NCBI GenBank assembly: GCA_030267565.1
Contig: BRXU01000012.1
Coordinates: forward strand, 2,044,501 to 2,108,500
Length of the DNA: 64,000 bases
Source: Pleodorina starrii
Taxonomy: Eukaryota > Chlorophyta > Chlorophyceae > Chlamydomonadales > Volvocaceae
Direction: 5' to 3'
Position numbers and translations under genes: made by a program
In this document: piece after piece, positions 11,101 through 20,613 of the stretch
How positions within the stretch are numbered: position 1 is the first letter of the stretch
Layout: every line of letters starts with the position of its first letter
Notes under the pieces: generated by a model
Databases searched by the model: none
Told to the model about the DNA's origin: nothing
The model's input: only the letters and a program-made list of their open reading frames with translations

Positions 11101-14100
11101 TCCCCCCTCTCCCCCCTCTTTCCCCTCCCCTCCCTTCCCCCACCGTAGTACGCGTGCTCCTGTACGGCCATTATCTGGATGGCGTTGTAGCCCAGCGCCC
11201 TCACCCGGGGCAGCACGTCCCGCCGGAACTCCAGGTAGGAATTGACCTTGGGCTCAGAGCTGCTCATACCCACGTGGCACTCGTAGATGCGCAGAGCGCG
11301 GGGCCTGAGGGGTTGGGGGGAGGTTTGAAGAGTGATATGCTGGGGTTGGGGTGGGGGGTGGAGGCGGGGGTGGAGGGGGTGTGGAGGTGAAGGCGGGGGT
11401 GGAGGCGGGGGTGGAGGCGGGAGTGGAGGTGGGAGTGGAGGTGGGGATGGAGGTGGGAGTGGAGGTGGGGGGGCAGGCAGGGGGTTATCCACGCATAGGC
11501 GGGGAGGGGAAGGGGGAGGGGGAGGGCGGCGAGGGGAGGGGGGTTGGGCTCGGAGGGCAGTCGCTCGGCGGCCCTTCGCCGAACCTCTAGGCCGCTTGCT
11601 TTTTCCCGTCGGCTGGATTCCGGCTTCGCGGGAGTTTCGTCACGCAACCTTCGCGCGGATGTCGTACCACCCGAATGTCGTACCTGGGCGGGCGGGGGTA
11701 CCTAAACACGTACTTCTTGTCGGATGCGATCTCCCCGGGGGCGCCCGTCTCGGAGGGGTCCCAGTGCACCCCTGGCGAGGGCCATCAGGGAGGGCCATAT
11801 CGGCCCAGGGGGAGGCTATCCACGTATAGGCCGGAGCCCGACCAAGGGGGTACAACGAAGATACCGCAGGGGGGCAAAGGCGGCAAGGGGCGGTGTGTAT
11901 CGCTGTGTGTGCGATGCCGAGGGGGTACACGGGTTGCTTCCACAAAGGAAGGCGTGTGTGTATGTGGGGGGGGGGGAAAGAGGGGAGGAGAGAGGAAAAG
12001 GCACCTAGGGGTACGCTCCTCGTGGACAGACCACACGTCCCCCCCCCACCCCTCCGAGTGACCCACGACAACTCGCGCTGTCCCGCACCGCGCCCCCTCC
12101 CCTTCTCCCCCTCCCCCCCGCGGCCGTACAACGCTCCCTGCCGTACACCGTACACCCTACCGTTGAACTGGATCTCGTTCCAGGCCTGCGTGGCCCAGCG
12201 GATCCAGGCGGGGATGCGCTCCACCCAGCGCCCCTCCGCCGTCTCCAGCCGCGCCTTGAGGCGGCAGCGGTGCGGCAGGGCGGGGGCGCCGTCGGGGCCG
12301 TCCGGCAGGAACAGCTCCCACACCCCGTACGCGTTCTTGAAGGCCCAGTGGGAGTCCCGCGGGGTCCAGTTGTTGAAGTCACCGATCAACGCCAGAGCCT
12401 GTATGGGGTGTGTGTATATGTGTGTGGGGGGGGGGCGGGGCGAAGGGGGGGTTCGGTGTAGGGGAGGGGAGGGGAGGGGGGCGGATGTGGGGAAGGAGTC
12501 CCCTTCCAGGATCCAGGATCCAGGGTCCAGGGACCAGGGACAAGGGACAAGGGGCCCAGGGGTCAGGGTTCAGAGCCAGGGGCTCAGGCCATGCCCGATT
12601 TCTAAAGGACGTCCCCGGGGGGTTATCCAGAGCCCGTGAACGGTGAAGTAACCCCCGGGGGGGGGCCCACACCGCCACAGAGCCCTCGGAGCCCCCGGGC
12701 AGCCCCAGCCCGCTGGCAGGCAGCTCCCCGGCCGTTCTCAGCAGCAGGCAGGCAGGCAGGTGGGTGGGTGGGTGGGTGGGTGGGTGGGTGGGTGGGTGGG
12801 TGGGTGGGTGGGTGGGTGGGTGGGTGGGTGGGTGGGTGGGTGGGTGAGTGGGTGGGTGGGTGGGTGGGTGGGTGGGTGGGTGGGTGGGTGGGTGGGTGGG
12901 TGGGTGGGTGGGTGGGTGGGTGGGTGGGTGGGTGGGTGGGTGGGTGGGTGGGTGGGCGGTGCGTCCCTCACCTTGGCCCCGGGCGCCCACTCGCGGTACC
13001 AGATGCCCTTCTGGCCGTTGTGCTCCCCCCGGTTGAGGCCGAAGCGGGTGTAGGCTGGCGGGGCGGGGGAGCGAGGGGAGGAAGGAAAGGGGGAGCGGAG
13101 GGGTGGAGGGGAGGGGGTGGAGGCAAAGGCAGGAGGGAGAGCAGGGGGAAGAAGCGGAGGAGCAGCGGTTTTCACGTGCGCATGGGACAGAGGTGGGTCG
13201 CCAGCCGCGCCGCGACGCGTGTGGCAGGGAGGGGCGCGGCGGCGGCGGAAAGGGCCCTTCATCATAGCGGCCTGAGGTGGGCTGCCGCAGAGCCTCGGGG
13301 GAGGGGGGGGTCGTCACGTCGTTTCCGTTTTGCAGGGGTGTGTGTGGGTGTGTGTGGGTGGCTGTCTGTGCATGCGTGATGGCGGGGATGCCGGGTGAAG
13401 ATGGCCGCGTCGCGCCGCCTCCCGCCCCGTTGTTCGCCGGCGGGTCGCCACGTCCCGGTCAGCCCTCACGCGGGCCCACAGCCACCCAAAGGCGCACCCG
13501 ATAGGCCGCAGCCCCCACTCCACCCCACACCCTGACCCCCACAACCTGCACCCCACGTCCCCGCCCCCGCCTCCGCCCCCGCCTCTGCCCCCGTCCCTAC
13601 CCACATTTCGAAAAGGCGTCCAGGCCCCCCTCGTTGTCATCGATGGCCCTCCGGATCTCCCGCAGCCGCCGCCAGCGGTACTGAGGCGCAAAACCAAAAG
13701 GCCGCGGCCAAGGGGTATGTGCGTGTATATGGGAGGGGGGAGCCAGGGGGGGGAGGCCGGCGGAGGGGGATAGCCGAGGCGCAGTGAGCTGTTTCTGGCT
13801 CCAGGGAACTGACTGGCCGGCGGCAATGTGGGGAGGGCACTTCGCGGTAGAGGCCACAGCGCCGCAAACAAAAGGCCGCAGTATCCCCCAGCCCTCCCAG
13901 GTGGCTGGTGGACGCGCGTTGGTCTCGGAGCGCAAGTCAGGGGGTCGGGTTGCGGGGAGGTGCCAAGCACGACCGTTTGGGTGCCTTTGCGGTTCGGATG
14001 CCGTTGACCCCAAGAGGAAGTCGGAGCTGACGCGGCAGGTGGCTGGTAGGTGGGGGCTGGGGCCACGACCCCGACCCCTTCCCGCCCACTGTCGGGGCTT

Positions 14101-15114
14101 ACCTTCCCACCTCACTCCCCCCACGTGCCTCCTTGCCCCGCCCCACCCACGTGCCCAGGCCCGTCCCTCCGCCCCCAGCCCCCGCCTCCCCCAACCCAGC
14201 CCCCAGCCCCCCCAGCCCAGAGGCGCCCCTCCGAAACCAGCCCCAGCCCCACCCTGAAGTGCTCCGCGAAGCCGCCCAGCGCCGTGTCCCACGTGAAGCA
14301 CTCGGTGCCGTCGTGGCCGGGTATGGGGCTGATGCCGCCGTACTGGTCGCGGTACACGTAGTCGTACGGCACCTACATAGCCCAGGGAGGGAGGGGGGAA
14401 GCAGAGGGAGGGGGGACAAGGACAGGGACAGGGATAGCGGCCGCTCAGAAGAGGGCCCAGGGGGAGGAGGGGGACGGGGCGGGAGGGAGAGGGGCGGTCA
14501 GTCGGGGTTGATATGCACGGAGCACCCACACAGCACCCACAGCGCGCCCAAACTGCGCCCACAGCGGCCGGGAAGTGGGCGGTGGGCAGTGGGAGTCCCC
14601 GCCCCGCCCCGCCCCGCCCCGCCCCGCCCGGGGTCGCGGACCCGTACACGCTGCCGCTACTACCGCTGCTACTGCTGCCGCTGCTGCTGCTGCTAAGGCA
14701 AGTCCGCCTCCCCCCTCCCGGCGGCCTCCGTGTCGTCCTCAATTTGCCCCCTCCGGGAAGCAGCCGCACCTCCAGCTCGGGGCTCCAAAAGTCCTCGGGC
14801 TGCGAGGGCAAAATGCCGGGCATGCTCTCAGGCGGGGGAATTGCCACCCCGGCAGCGCGCAGCTTCGACTCCAGCTCCGAGATGGCGGCTTTTGTGTCCG
14901 CTACGGTCGTCTTGAGGAGGCTGTTCTCTTCCTGCAGGACCTCCAGCGCGCTGGTCGGGTCGGCAGTGAATGCATAGGGCGAAGCTGAAGCCGCTGCACG
15001 CCCAGTCGGTCGCCTTGGACCTGCGAGACAGCATGCAGGATGGTGGCGTTCCACATCGCCAGGGATGGTCGCTAGAAAGCTCGTGCCTCCCACGTGCGTC
15101 ATCCGCATTCCCAT
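5126..15114 (-). CDS. SBE: Starch (1,4-alpha-glucan) branching enzyme, about 20 exons
   Basis: GH13 enzyme that makes alpha-1,6 branches in amylopectin in the plastid. Exons in transcript order: 15114-14770, 14372-14253, 13680-13605, 13054-12972, 12398-12161, 11771-11684, 11304-11144, 10763-10729, 10305-10234, 9935-9794, 9266-9132, 8764-8657, 8275-8104, 7757-7652, 7468-7354, 7162-7082, 6873-6761, 6481-6317, 5926-5807, 5254-5126. Exons 2-20 join in phase to 752 residues; the total is about 867. The CBM48-like N-domain contains IGDFNNW. The catalytic regions are DIVHSH (about 410), [10 protein letters not shown] (nucleophile Asp about 481), EDVSGMP (acid Glu about 536) and SESHDQ (Asp about 605); [13 protein letters not shown] follows. 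Exon 1 is the least certain part. It gives a Ser/Ala/Arg-rich transit-peptide-like start, then a short coiled coil (about residues 58-88). Its donor may be GTGCGG at 14769 or a later in-phase GTGTAC that would add a Ser-rich linker. All catalytic residues are present, so the enzyme should be active. Isoform (SBE1, 2 or 3) is not assigned. Confidence 0.95.
5263..5284. repeat. (GT)n microsatellite in last intron of the branching enzyme gene
   Basis: About eleven GT units lie within 30 bases of the last acceptor site. On the gene's strand this is a CA run just before the terminal exon. A second CA-rich run lies at about 6285-6316, next to the donor of the intron after exon 18. Confidence 0.8.
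5359..5791 (-). mobile_element. Introner-like element, A-B composite, in last intron of the branching enzyme gene
   Basis: The intron 5255-5806 carries sequence B (complement of AAGGAGCATATCACTCCCT) at 5359-5383 and sequence A (GCTGCGGTATCTTATTTCCCC) at 5771-5791. A lies 15 bases from the donor splice site. The same A...B pair at similar spacing occurs in introns of two other genes (17624-18096 and 24299-24768). No open frame or transposase is present between the ends, so it would be non-autonomous. Confidence 0.5.
8988..9044 (+). repeat. Intronic repeat family C, tandem pair of copies
   Basis: GGTTATCCACGTGTAGGCC followed by GGAGCCCGTGAACGG occupies 8988-9021; a shorter copy (GGTTATCCAGGTATAGGCG) follows at once. 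Other copies lie at 9689-9723 (-), 10394-10421 (+), 11483-11501 (+, short), 11815-11840 (+), 12621-12642 (+, internally deleted) and 63068-63089 (-). All lie in introns. Confidence 0.7.
9421..9445 (+). repeat. Intronic repeat family A copy
   Basis: ACCGTATCTTCTTTTTACTC followed by CCCTC matches the 3' half of family A. It lies inside the branching enzyme intron 9267-9793, with a family C copy at 9689-9723 in the same intron. Unlike most A copies it is not at the intron edge. Confidence 0.55.
9689..9723 (-). repeat. Intronic repeat family C copy
   Basis: Complement of the full C unit (GGTTATCCACGTATAGGCC plus GGAGCCCGTGAACGG, with one change). It lies about 70 bases inside the donor of branching enzyme intron 9267-9793. 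Confidence 0.7.
10394..10421 (+). repeat. Intronic repeat family C copy
   Basis: Contains GGTTATCCACGTATAGGCC and continues GGAGCCCGTG. A degenerate copy starting GGTTATCCACGTTG lies about 55 bases upstream at 10339. Both are in branching enzyme intron 10306-10728. Confidence 0.7.
11815..11869 (+). repeat. Adjacent family C and family A copies in one intron
   Basis: C (CTATCCACGTATAGGCC, GGAGCCCG) at 11815-11840 is followed by the complement of A (GAAGATACCGCAG) at 11857-11869, in branching enzyme intron 11772-12160. Read on the gene strand the order is A, C, acceptor. The same order occurs in the intron at 62707-63138. Confidence 0.65.
12760..12957. repeat. (TGGG)n tetranucleotide microsatellite, about 49 units
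   Basis: A nearly perfect TGGG array, broken by one TGAG unit near 12845 and preceded by AGGC units. It lies in branching enzyme intron 12399-12971 and starts about 14 bases after the donor site, where the transcript reads CCCA repeats. The long Trp-Val-Gly-Gly open frames across it are artefacts of the repeat. Confidence 0.95.
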
Positions 15115-16738
15115 TTGCGTGCATGCGACCCAGGACCAAGCCGAAAATGCCTTTCAAATAGTACTTGCCAAGTTAGAACCAAGATAACACTGTTGTGCAA
15201 TTGAATCGAAGGCCGACATGCTGCACAGGAGAAAAATCTTGGTTGGCGTTTCGCTTACCCGCAACCGCTCCGCCAACCAAGAGTGTGTTTGCACGTGTTC
15301 CTCTGCAAGTCTGGTGTCGACCGAGCTGCTGCATTCTGTGTTGCAGAGCAAGGTGCCCTCAGACACAGGTTTCTCGGCTCGCCAGAGCGGCAGCCAAGAC
15401 AAGAAGACAACGCTGATACAAGGGTGGCAACCTCAACACCTTACACAAAAATTGCAAACAAAAACAAGCTGAGCTCGAAAGTACATGGATTTTTGCAGGC
15501 GCCGTTGAGGCAACCGTTAACAGCCCAACCACTTTACCGTTCTAGCCCCGTACACCCAGCGAGCCGGGGAGCCGGAGTGCCGGACTTGCCGGAAACTAGC
15601 AGCCACCTATATGCGCCTGTCTGTATGCCTTGCCCTTTCCTTGAGACTTCACCTAACTGTTGTTGCGTGTGTATACGCATCTGCCCCACAACAGCCACCA
15701 CCAGCGGCAGCAGGCCCCGGTCCACGCACAGCCCAAGCGACGCATCAACGCCATCCCAACCTGAGGTTACTGGCTATGCCAGCGATAACTCACGTCCCAC
15801 AAATTTGTGTCAGTCTCTGAGCGAATCACAAAGGCATCGCGGTCGAGAGAAGGTCATCGATCCATCGTCCATGTCATGCACACACGGTCGTTCCGCTTCC
15901 GCATCCGCCTCCCCCCAATCTGCCCCCCGGGCCGTTTTAATTACCCCCCAATCTGCCTCCACCCCCCCGAGACAGTACTGTGCTGCCCGCGACACGCAAA
16001 GGTTCACGCCGGTCGCCACCCGCACGCGCTGTACTGTACACCGCCTCAGCCATGCCTTAAACCCCCTTAGGCGGAACGGCCGCCAAATAGGGTAAATTAC
16101 CCCGACCCACATCGCGGACATCGCCCCTCCCCCGGCCCCCTTGCATGCACAATTCCCCGCAGTCCGCGCCCTGCCCCGTTGCCACCGGGACCTCACCCCA
16201 CCCCACCCTCCCGACTTGAATACCTGGGGGGGCCCACCATTCCTATATATATGTACATAAAAACGACACCGTCGAAACCTAAGCAATAACCAACCAAGCG
16301 CGGCGCAAGAAGACCCCCAAGTGAAGACCTGTTGGCCCTCTCGTAAGAAAAACCGCACTGCGCAGTACATCCCCACACAAGGCGCCAAGAGGGAGCAAGG
16401 AGGCGGCCGGATGGCGGCGTCCAACCCCTGCCCCCACCCCTCCCACGTCCTGAAGCCCGCTGCCCCTGTACCTGCCCCCTCACCCCCCTCCTTCCCATTC
16501 ACCATGATAACCCAGAACCCAGAACCCAACTCCAAAGCCGACCCACATCGGACATTAAAAACCCAGATGGGCTGAAAGACGATACCCTTCCATCCCCCAC
16601 TCACCCGCTCCTTTTCTCCCTCATCCTCAACACACCCCCTCCGCCTGCTTCCCTCCTCTCCGCCTCCTCCCCCTTCCACCCGCCTCCTTCACACACCCGC
16701 CTCCCCTCCGCCTGCTCATCCCCATCCGCCTCCGCCCC
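15115..16738. other. Intergenic region upstream of the branching enzyme gene
   Basis: Holds the probable promoter and leader of the branching enzyme gene (right after 15114) and the 3' UTR of the minus-strand carrier gene. A TTACA at 15441-15445 (TGTAA on the minus strand) could be the carrier gene's poly(A) signal, about 1.3 kb past its stop. No coding region is supported. Confidence 0.45.
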
Positions 16739-19700
16739 TTATGTGTCGGTCTTGGCCCTCTTGACCCCCAGCAGCTTCTTCATGGCCTCGTAGCTGACCA
16801 TGCGGATGGCGTTCTGCGGCACCACCTTGACGCTGTTGGCCACCCAGCCGCGGTAGAAGCCGCGAACCCCCTCGCGAGCCCAGATGGTGCGGAAGGCGTC
16901 CGCCTGGCTGCTGTACGCCTGGCCCTTCATCTGCATGCGCCGCCGGATGGTGTCCAGCGGATAGCAGACCGAGGCGGCGAAGGTGCCGCTGGCGCCACCC
17001 ACGAGCAGGTTGGCAGCAGCGGACTGGGGCCTGCAGGGGGGGAGGGGAGGGGGCGGGGAGGGGAGGACGGGGGAGGGGAGCGGGGAGGGATAAAGATGTT
17101 ACCGCACCGGACGGGCGGGGAGGGGGAGGAGGGGCGTGTTCGGGGGTGCGGCTGCCGGGTGGATGGGATGGAAGGGGGGGGGGAGCGGGAGGTTCCTCAG
17201 GGTTGGGTTTGTGAGAGCAGTCGGAACCCAAAGGAACTTCATAGCTACATATGGGGTGAGGGGCGACAGGGGCCAAAGCGCGCAGGCGGGGTGCGGTGTT
17301 TCTTAGGATGACCGCCCTTCCTGGGGGATCACCCCGGCCCTGCACCCTGACTCCGCCTCCGCCTGCGCATCCACCCACCCACCCGCCCACACACGCAGCC
17401 GCCCGCCCGCCCGCCCGGCCCTGCGCCCCCCCTGGGTCCATCCGCCCCCGCACCTCTCCCCGTGATAGAGCCACTTCTTCAGCAGGTCGTATGTGGCGAA
17501 GTTGAGCGCCGCGTAGGGCGCGATGCCGATGAGGGTGGGCACCAGGCCCTTGTACAGGGACATGAGGCCCTCGGTGCGGGCCATCACGCTGGCGGCGTGG
17601 AGGGCGCCTGGGGGGAGGGAGGGGGTATAAAGAAAAAAACGCAGCGGAGAAGGAGACGGCGTTAGCGAACGGACGACGGGGAGGGGGGGAGCGGCGGGGG
17701 AGGCAGGGGGCGTGGGGGGTTGACGTGTGTGTGTATGTGTAGGTGCAGGTGTTTCACTAGGAGGCATTGTAGGTGATGTGGGTTGGGGACATCTGCATGG
17801 GTTAAGAGTTAAGAGTTAGGACAGCCCAAAGAGGCCAGATGACAAGCTGACAAACGGTTAGGTATGTATGGAGTCATGAGCATAGACAGTGCATGTGTGT
17901 CTGTGGTTTGGGGGGCCCGATATAGAAAGCAGTCCAAAGAGGAAGTCCGGGCGAGGCGTGTAACGACATACGGTACCCGGGTAGGACATCCCGGTACACG
18001 CCCGCTTCACCCGCCCCTTCCCGCCCTCCAACGCCGTGTCCGCCGGCCCCCATCCGCAGTGACCCATTGTTACATAAAGGAGCATATCACTCCCTGACCC
18101 CCCCTCCCCGGCCCACCTTTGTAGGGGTGGTTTGGCAGCGCCAGTCTCAGCCTCACGGTGTCCAGCGGGTGGGTCAGTGCGGTGGCGCTCATGCCCGCAC
18201 ACGCACCCGCCAGCAGCCGCCGCGGCACTGTCAGCTCGTGACGCTCGTCAGCCAGCAGACGCTTGTACGAGTCGTTGGCGGCCAGCTGGGGGGTAAGAGG
18301 GAAGATACGCAGCGGAGGGATGGAGACGGTAACCCGGGGGGGAGGGGGCGGCTTGGGTTGAAGGGGTTGAAGGGGTGAGGGCGGGACGGGAGTGAAAAAG
18401 GGCAGGGCGGGGTGAAGAGACACCCAGGGGAAGGGGGTTGTAGGGCGGGACGGGACGGGACGGGAGAGGAGGGGCAACGTGTGTGGGTAAACGGCGGCGG
18501 AAGACCGGAGTCGGAGCCGTGGCAAGGCGGAGGGGAAGCCCAGCCGCCCTCTGGCTACCTTGCCTGCGGCAAAGCAGCATTACCGCTTCCAAGGCTGTCT
18601 TCTTCTTTCCGACTAGACCGCAAAGGCCCATGCCCGCCGCCCCTTGACCTTGACGCCCTGCCACCGGAGACCTATCGCCGTATAAAACGCCGCTCTCAGC
18701 CACCCAACTCCCCCCGCTGCATCCTCACTGCTTCAATGCCCCTCAAGACAGGCTATGCCACCCCCGGGGCTGGTCCCACCTTCGCAGGCGCCCAGCCCCT
18801 CACACCCCCCTCCTCTCGGTTGCACTCCACAGCGGCTGCACTCCCCGTGGCGTATCCTATTTCGTGCATCGCCGGGAGGGCCTTGCTGCCAGCCCCCTCC
18901 GCCCCCGGCCCCGCCAACCCCAGCTCCCGTCCCCCCCGACGTGTTCGCCGACAGGTGCAGGCCCCTCATGCGCCACCCCGGCGTCCCCCTTCCCCCGGAG
19001 CCACGGGTCCAGTGTGCCCGGTTCCTTGCGAGCTCCACCCGTGCTCGCCTTCCCCCCAGCCCCCACGCAGCCCCACGCAGCCATGGCCGAATCGCAGCAT
19101 CCCACGACCCACCCACGACCCAGCTGTCCGGGTGGGTCGTGGGTGGTCGGGGGATGCTGCGATGCGGCCATGGCGCGTAACGCAAGTGGAAGACGTCCCG
19201 CAGCAACGCAGGGGGGCTCGAGCGGCGGCGGGCCTGGTCTGGCTTGGAGCTGGCCCAACGCTGGCGGCTGGATGGGAACCCCCCCTGGATTACCCTCCGG
19301 CCCTGGCCCCGCGCCCGGGGAGATTGAGGACGGACCTGGCCCTCGATCCGGCCCCGTCCCCGCAGCGGCTGTGGTTCGCACCTGCGCGGCCGAGTATGGG
19401 AAAATGCGGATGATGTTGACGCCGTTGCCCTTCCAGAACGCCAGGAAGCCCTCCTCCCTACGGTAGGGACAGGGGGTTGTGGGGTGAGGGGGGAGAAATT
19501 CTTTTGCGGGGTAGGAGCGTTTGTGGGTCGGAGTGGGGTGTGAGGGGGTGGGGGCAGGGTTATCGCGCTGGTGGTTTGGGCCACGCATTCCGGTGGCATG
19601 TGGGTTGGAAATTTACACCTTCTGCCCTTCCCAGTTGACCAGAGGAGTAACCCCTCGCACCTGACAATTTTCATAGCAGCCTGTCCCACGCCCGTGTAGG

Positions 19701-19974
19701 CTGTGGGCGAGGTGCCGGGCCCGGCGACGGCCTGCGGCGTGGGCGGGGAAAGGGGCCCGGTGGATATGCGGGTGGGGGTGTTGACGCGCGTAAGGGGGAC
19801 TTGGCCCAGACCCATTAGTGTGTTGCAACAGCCGCGCACCTGAACTTGGAAGAGCAACTTGATGCGGTCCAGTGGCGCTGTACATGTGCGTGCTATTGCG
19901 CCAGCAGTTCCCCCGGCGAAGAACATCCTGCAAGCGGGCGCGGCCATGCGGCTCCGGGTGTCCGTTGCGGCCAT
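16739..19974 (-). CDS. Mitochondrial carrier (SLC25) family protein, adenine-nucleotide-carrier-like
   Basis: Exons in transcript order: 19974-19840, 19731-19661, 19457-19382, 18285-18117, 17607-17454, 17030-16739. They join in phase to 298 residues, the standard size. Three repeats of about 100 residues each carry the PX[DE]XX[KR] signature: PLDRIK (about 34-39), PLDTVR (134-139) and PLDTIR (225-230). The matching-loop segments are EEGFLAFWKGN, TEGLMSLYKGL and REGVRGFYRGW. Six membrane helices are expected. The first and third repeats (TAPLDRIKLL, CYPLDTIRRRMQ) resemble the plant thylakoid/plastid ATP/ADP carrier branch and its relatives, so a nucleotide or cofactor substrate is plausible, but this is inferred from memory of the family. 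No transit peptide is evident: the first carrier helix starts within 20 residues of the ATG. The start ATG is 19974-19972. Confidence 0.93.
17624..18096 (+). mobile_element. Introner-like element, A-B composite, in carrier gene intron
   Basis: The intron 17608-18116 begins (on +) 17 bases before family A (complement form GTATAAAGAAAAAAACGCAG, then CGGAGAAGGAGACGGCG and TTAGCGAACGG; 17624-17674). It ends 20 bases after family B (ACATAAAGGAGCATATCACT, then CCCTGACC; 18071-18098). Relative to its gene this copy is inverted compared with those at 5359-5791 and 24299-24768. The A to B distance is about 473 bp. Confidence 0.55.
18288..18333 (-). repeat. Intronic repeat family A copy at a splice acceptor
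   Basis: The + strand reads GGGGTAAGAGGGAAGATACG then CAGCGGAGGGATGGAGACGG. It touches the acceptor of carrier intron 18286-19381, where it supplies the polypyrimidine tract on the gene strand. Confidence 0.65.
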
Positions 19975-20613
19975 CAAGAGTGGACTGCCTCGTCCTTCCC
20001 TGCCACCGACCTGGAGCTGTCCAGTATGCTTGTTGATTGTCGTTTAGGTTCTGACATTGTGGTTATTATAACTTAGGAAAAGAGGCACAAGCCTAGGGCC
20101 GACAACGCGAAATGCAGAGGTGCGACGACCAGGCGTGAAGGAAGAAGGGTCTCCCAAAGAATTGATGTCGAAAATAACCTTGTTGGCTCGCGCTTGCACC
20201 CATACATGCATACTGCATACTGGGATCGCGTCCGTTCAAAGCCCAACATGCACTTTTGCTGCCCGTACAATGTTTAACTGGCAACTGAACGAAAGTGTTG
20301 CCCGTTGCTTGAAGCGCGTTTTGTTCTGACGTTGGAGTACGTGCTCTTTGATGGTTTAGATATACTGTTACTTGCTTCAGCAAGCCTTTCGTCCCCGAAC
20401 CTTGCCCAAAAGCAACCCGAGACAGCTTGAAACCTGGATCTCGTGAGCTTGCGACGCGCTTGTTTCTGACTCCATCACCTTATTAGAAGACTCCGTAACC
20501 AGTTGTCTGTTCAGCTTGGCGCGGCGGTCCCCCTGCGCGACCTGGCGGGCGGGCTCGACAGCTCCTATAGTCGCAGCTTGCGTTAGGGTTCTTCCGCTGT
20601 CTCGCCGTCGAAG
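19975..20613. promoter_or_regulatory. Divergent promoter region between carrier and phospholipase C genes
   Basis: Only 639 bases separate the two start codons, so both promoters and leaders lie here. An AT-rich ATTATAACTTAG stretch near 20062-20073 is the most TATA-like sequence. No coding region is seen. Confidence 0.45.

Noticed and set aside
12379..13317. Open frames with Thr-His-Pro-Pro or Trp-Val-Gly-Gly repeats on both strands
   Set aside because: Pure translation of the (TGGG)n microsatellite inside a branching enzyme intron.
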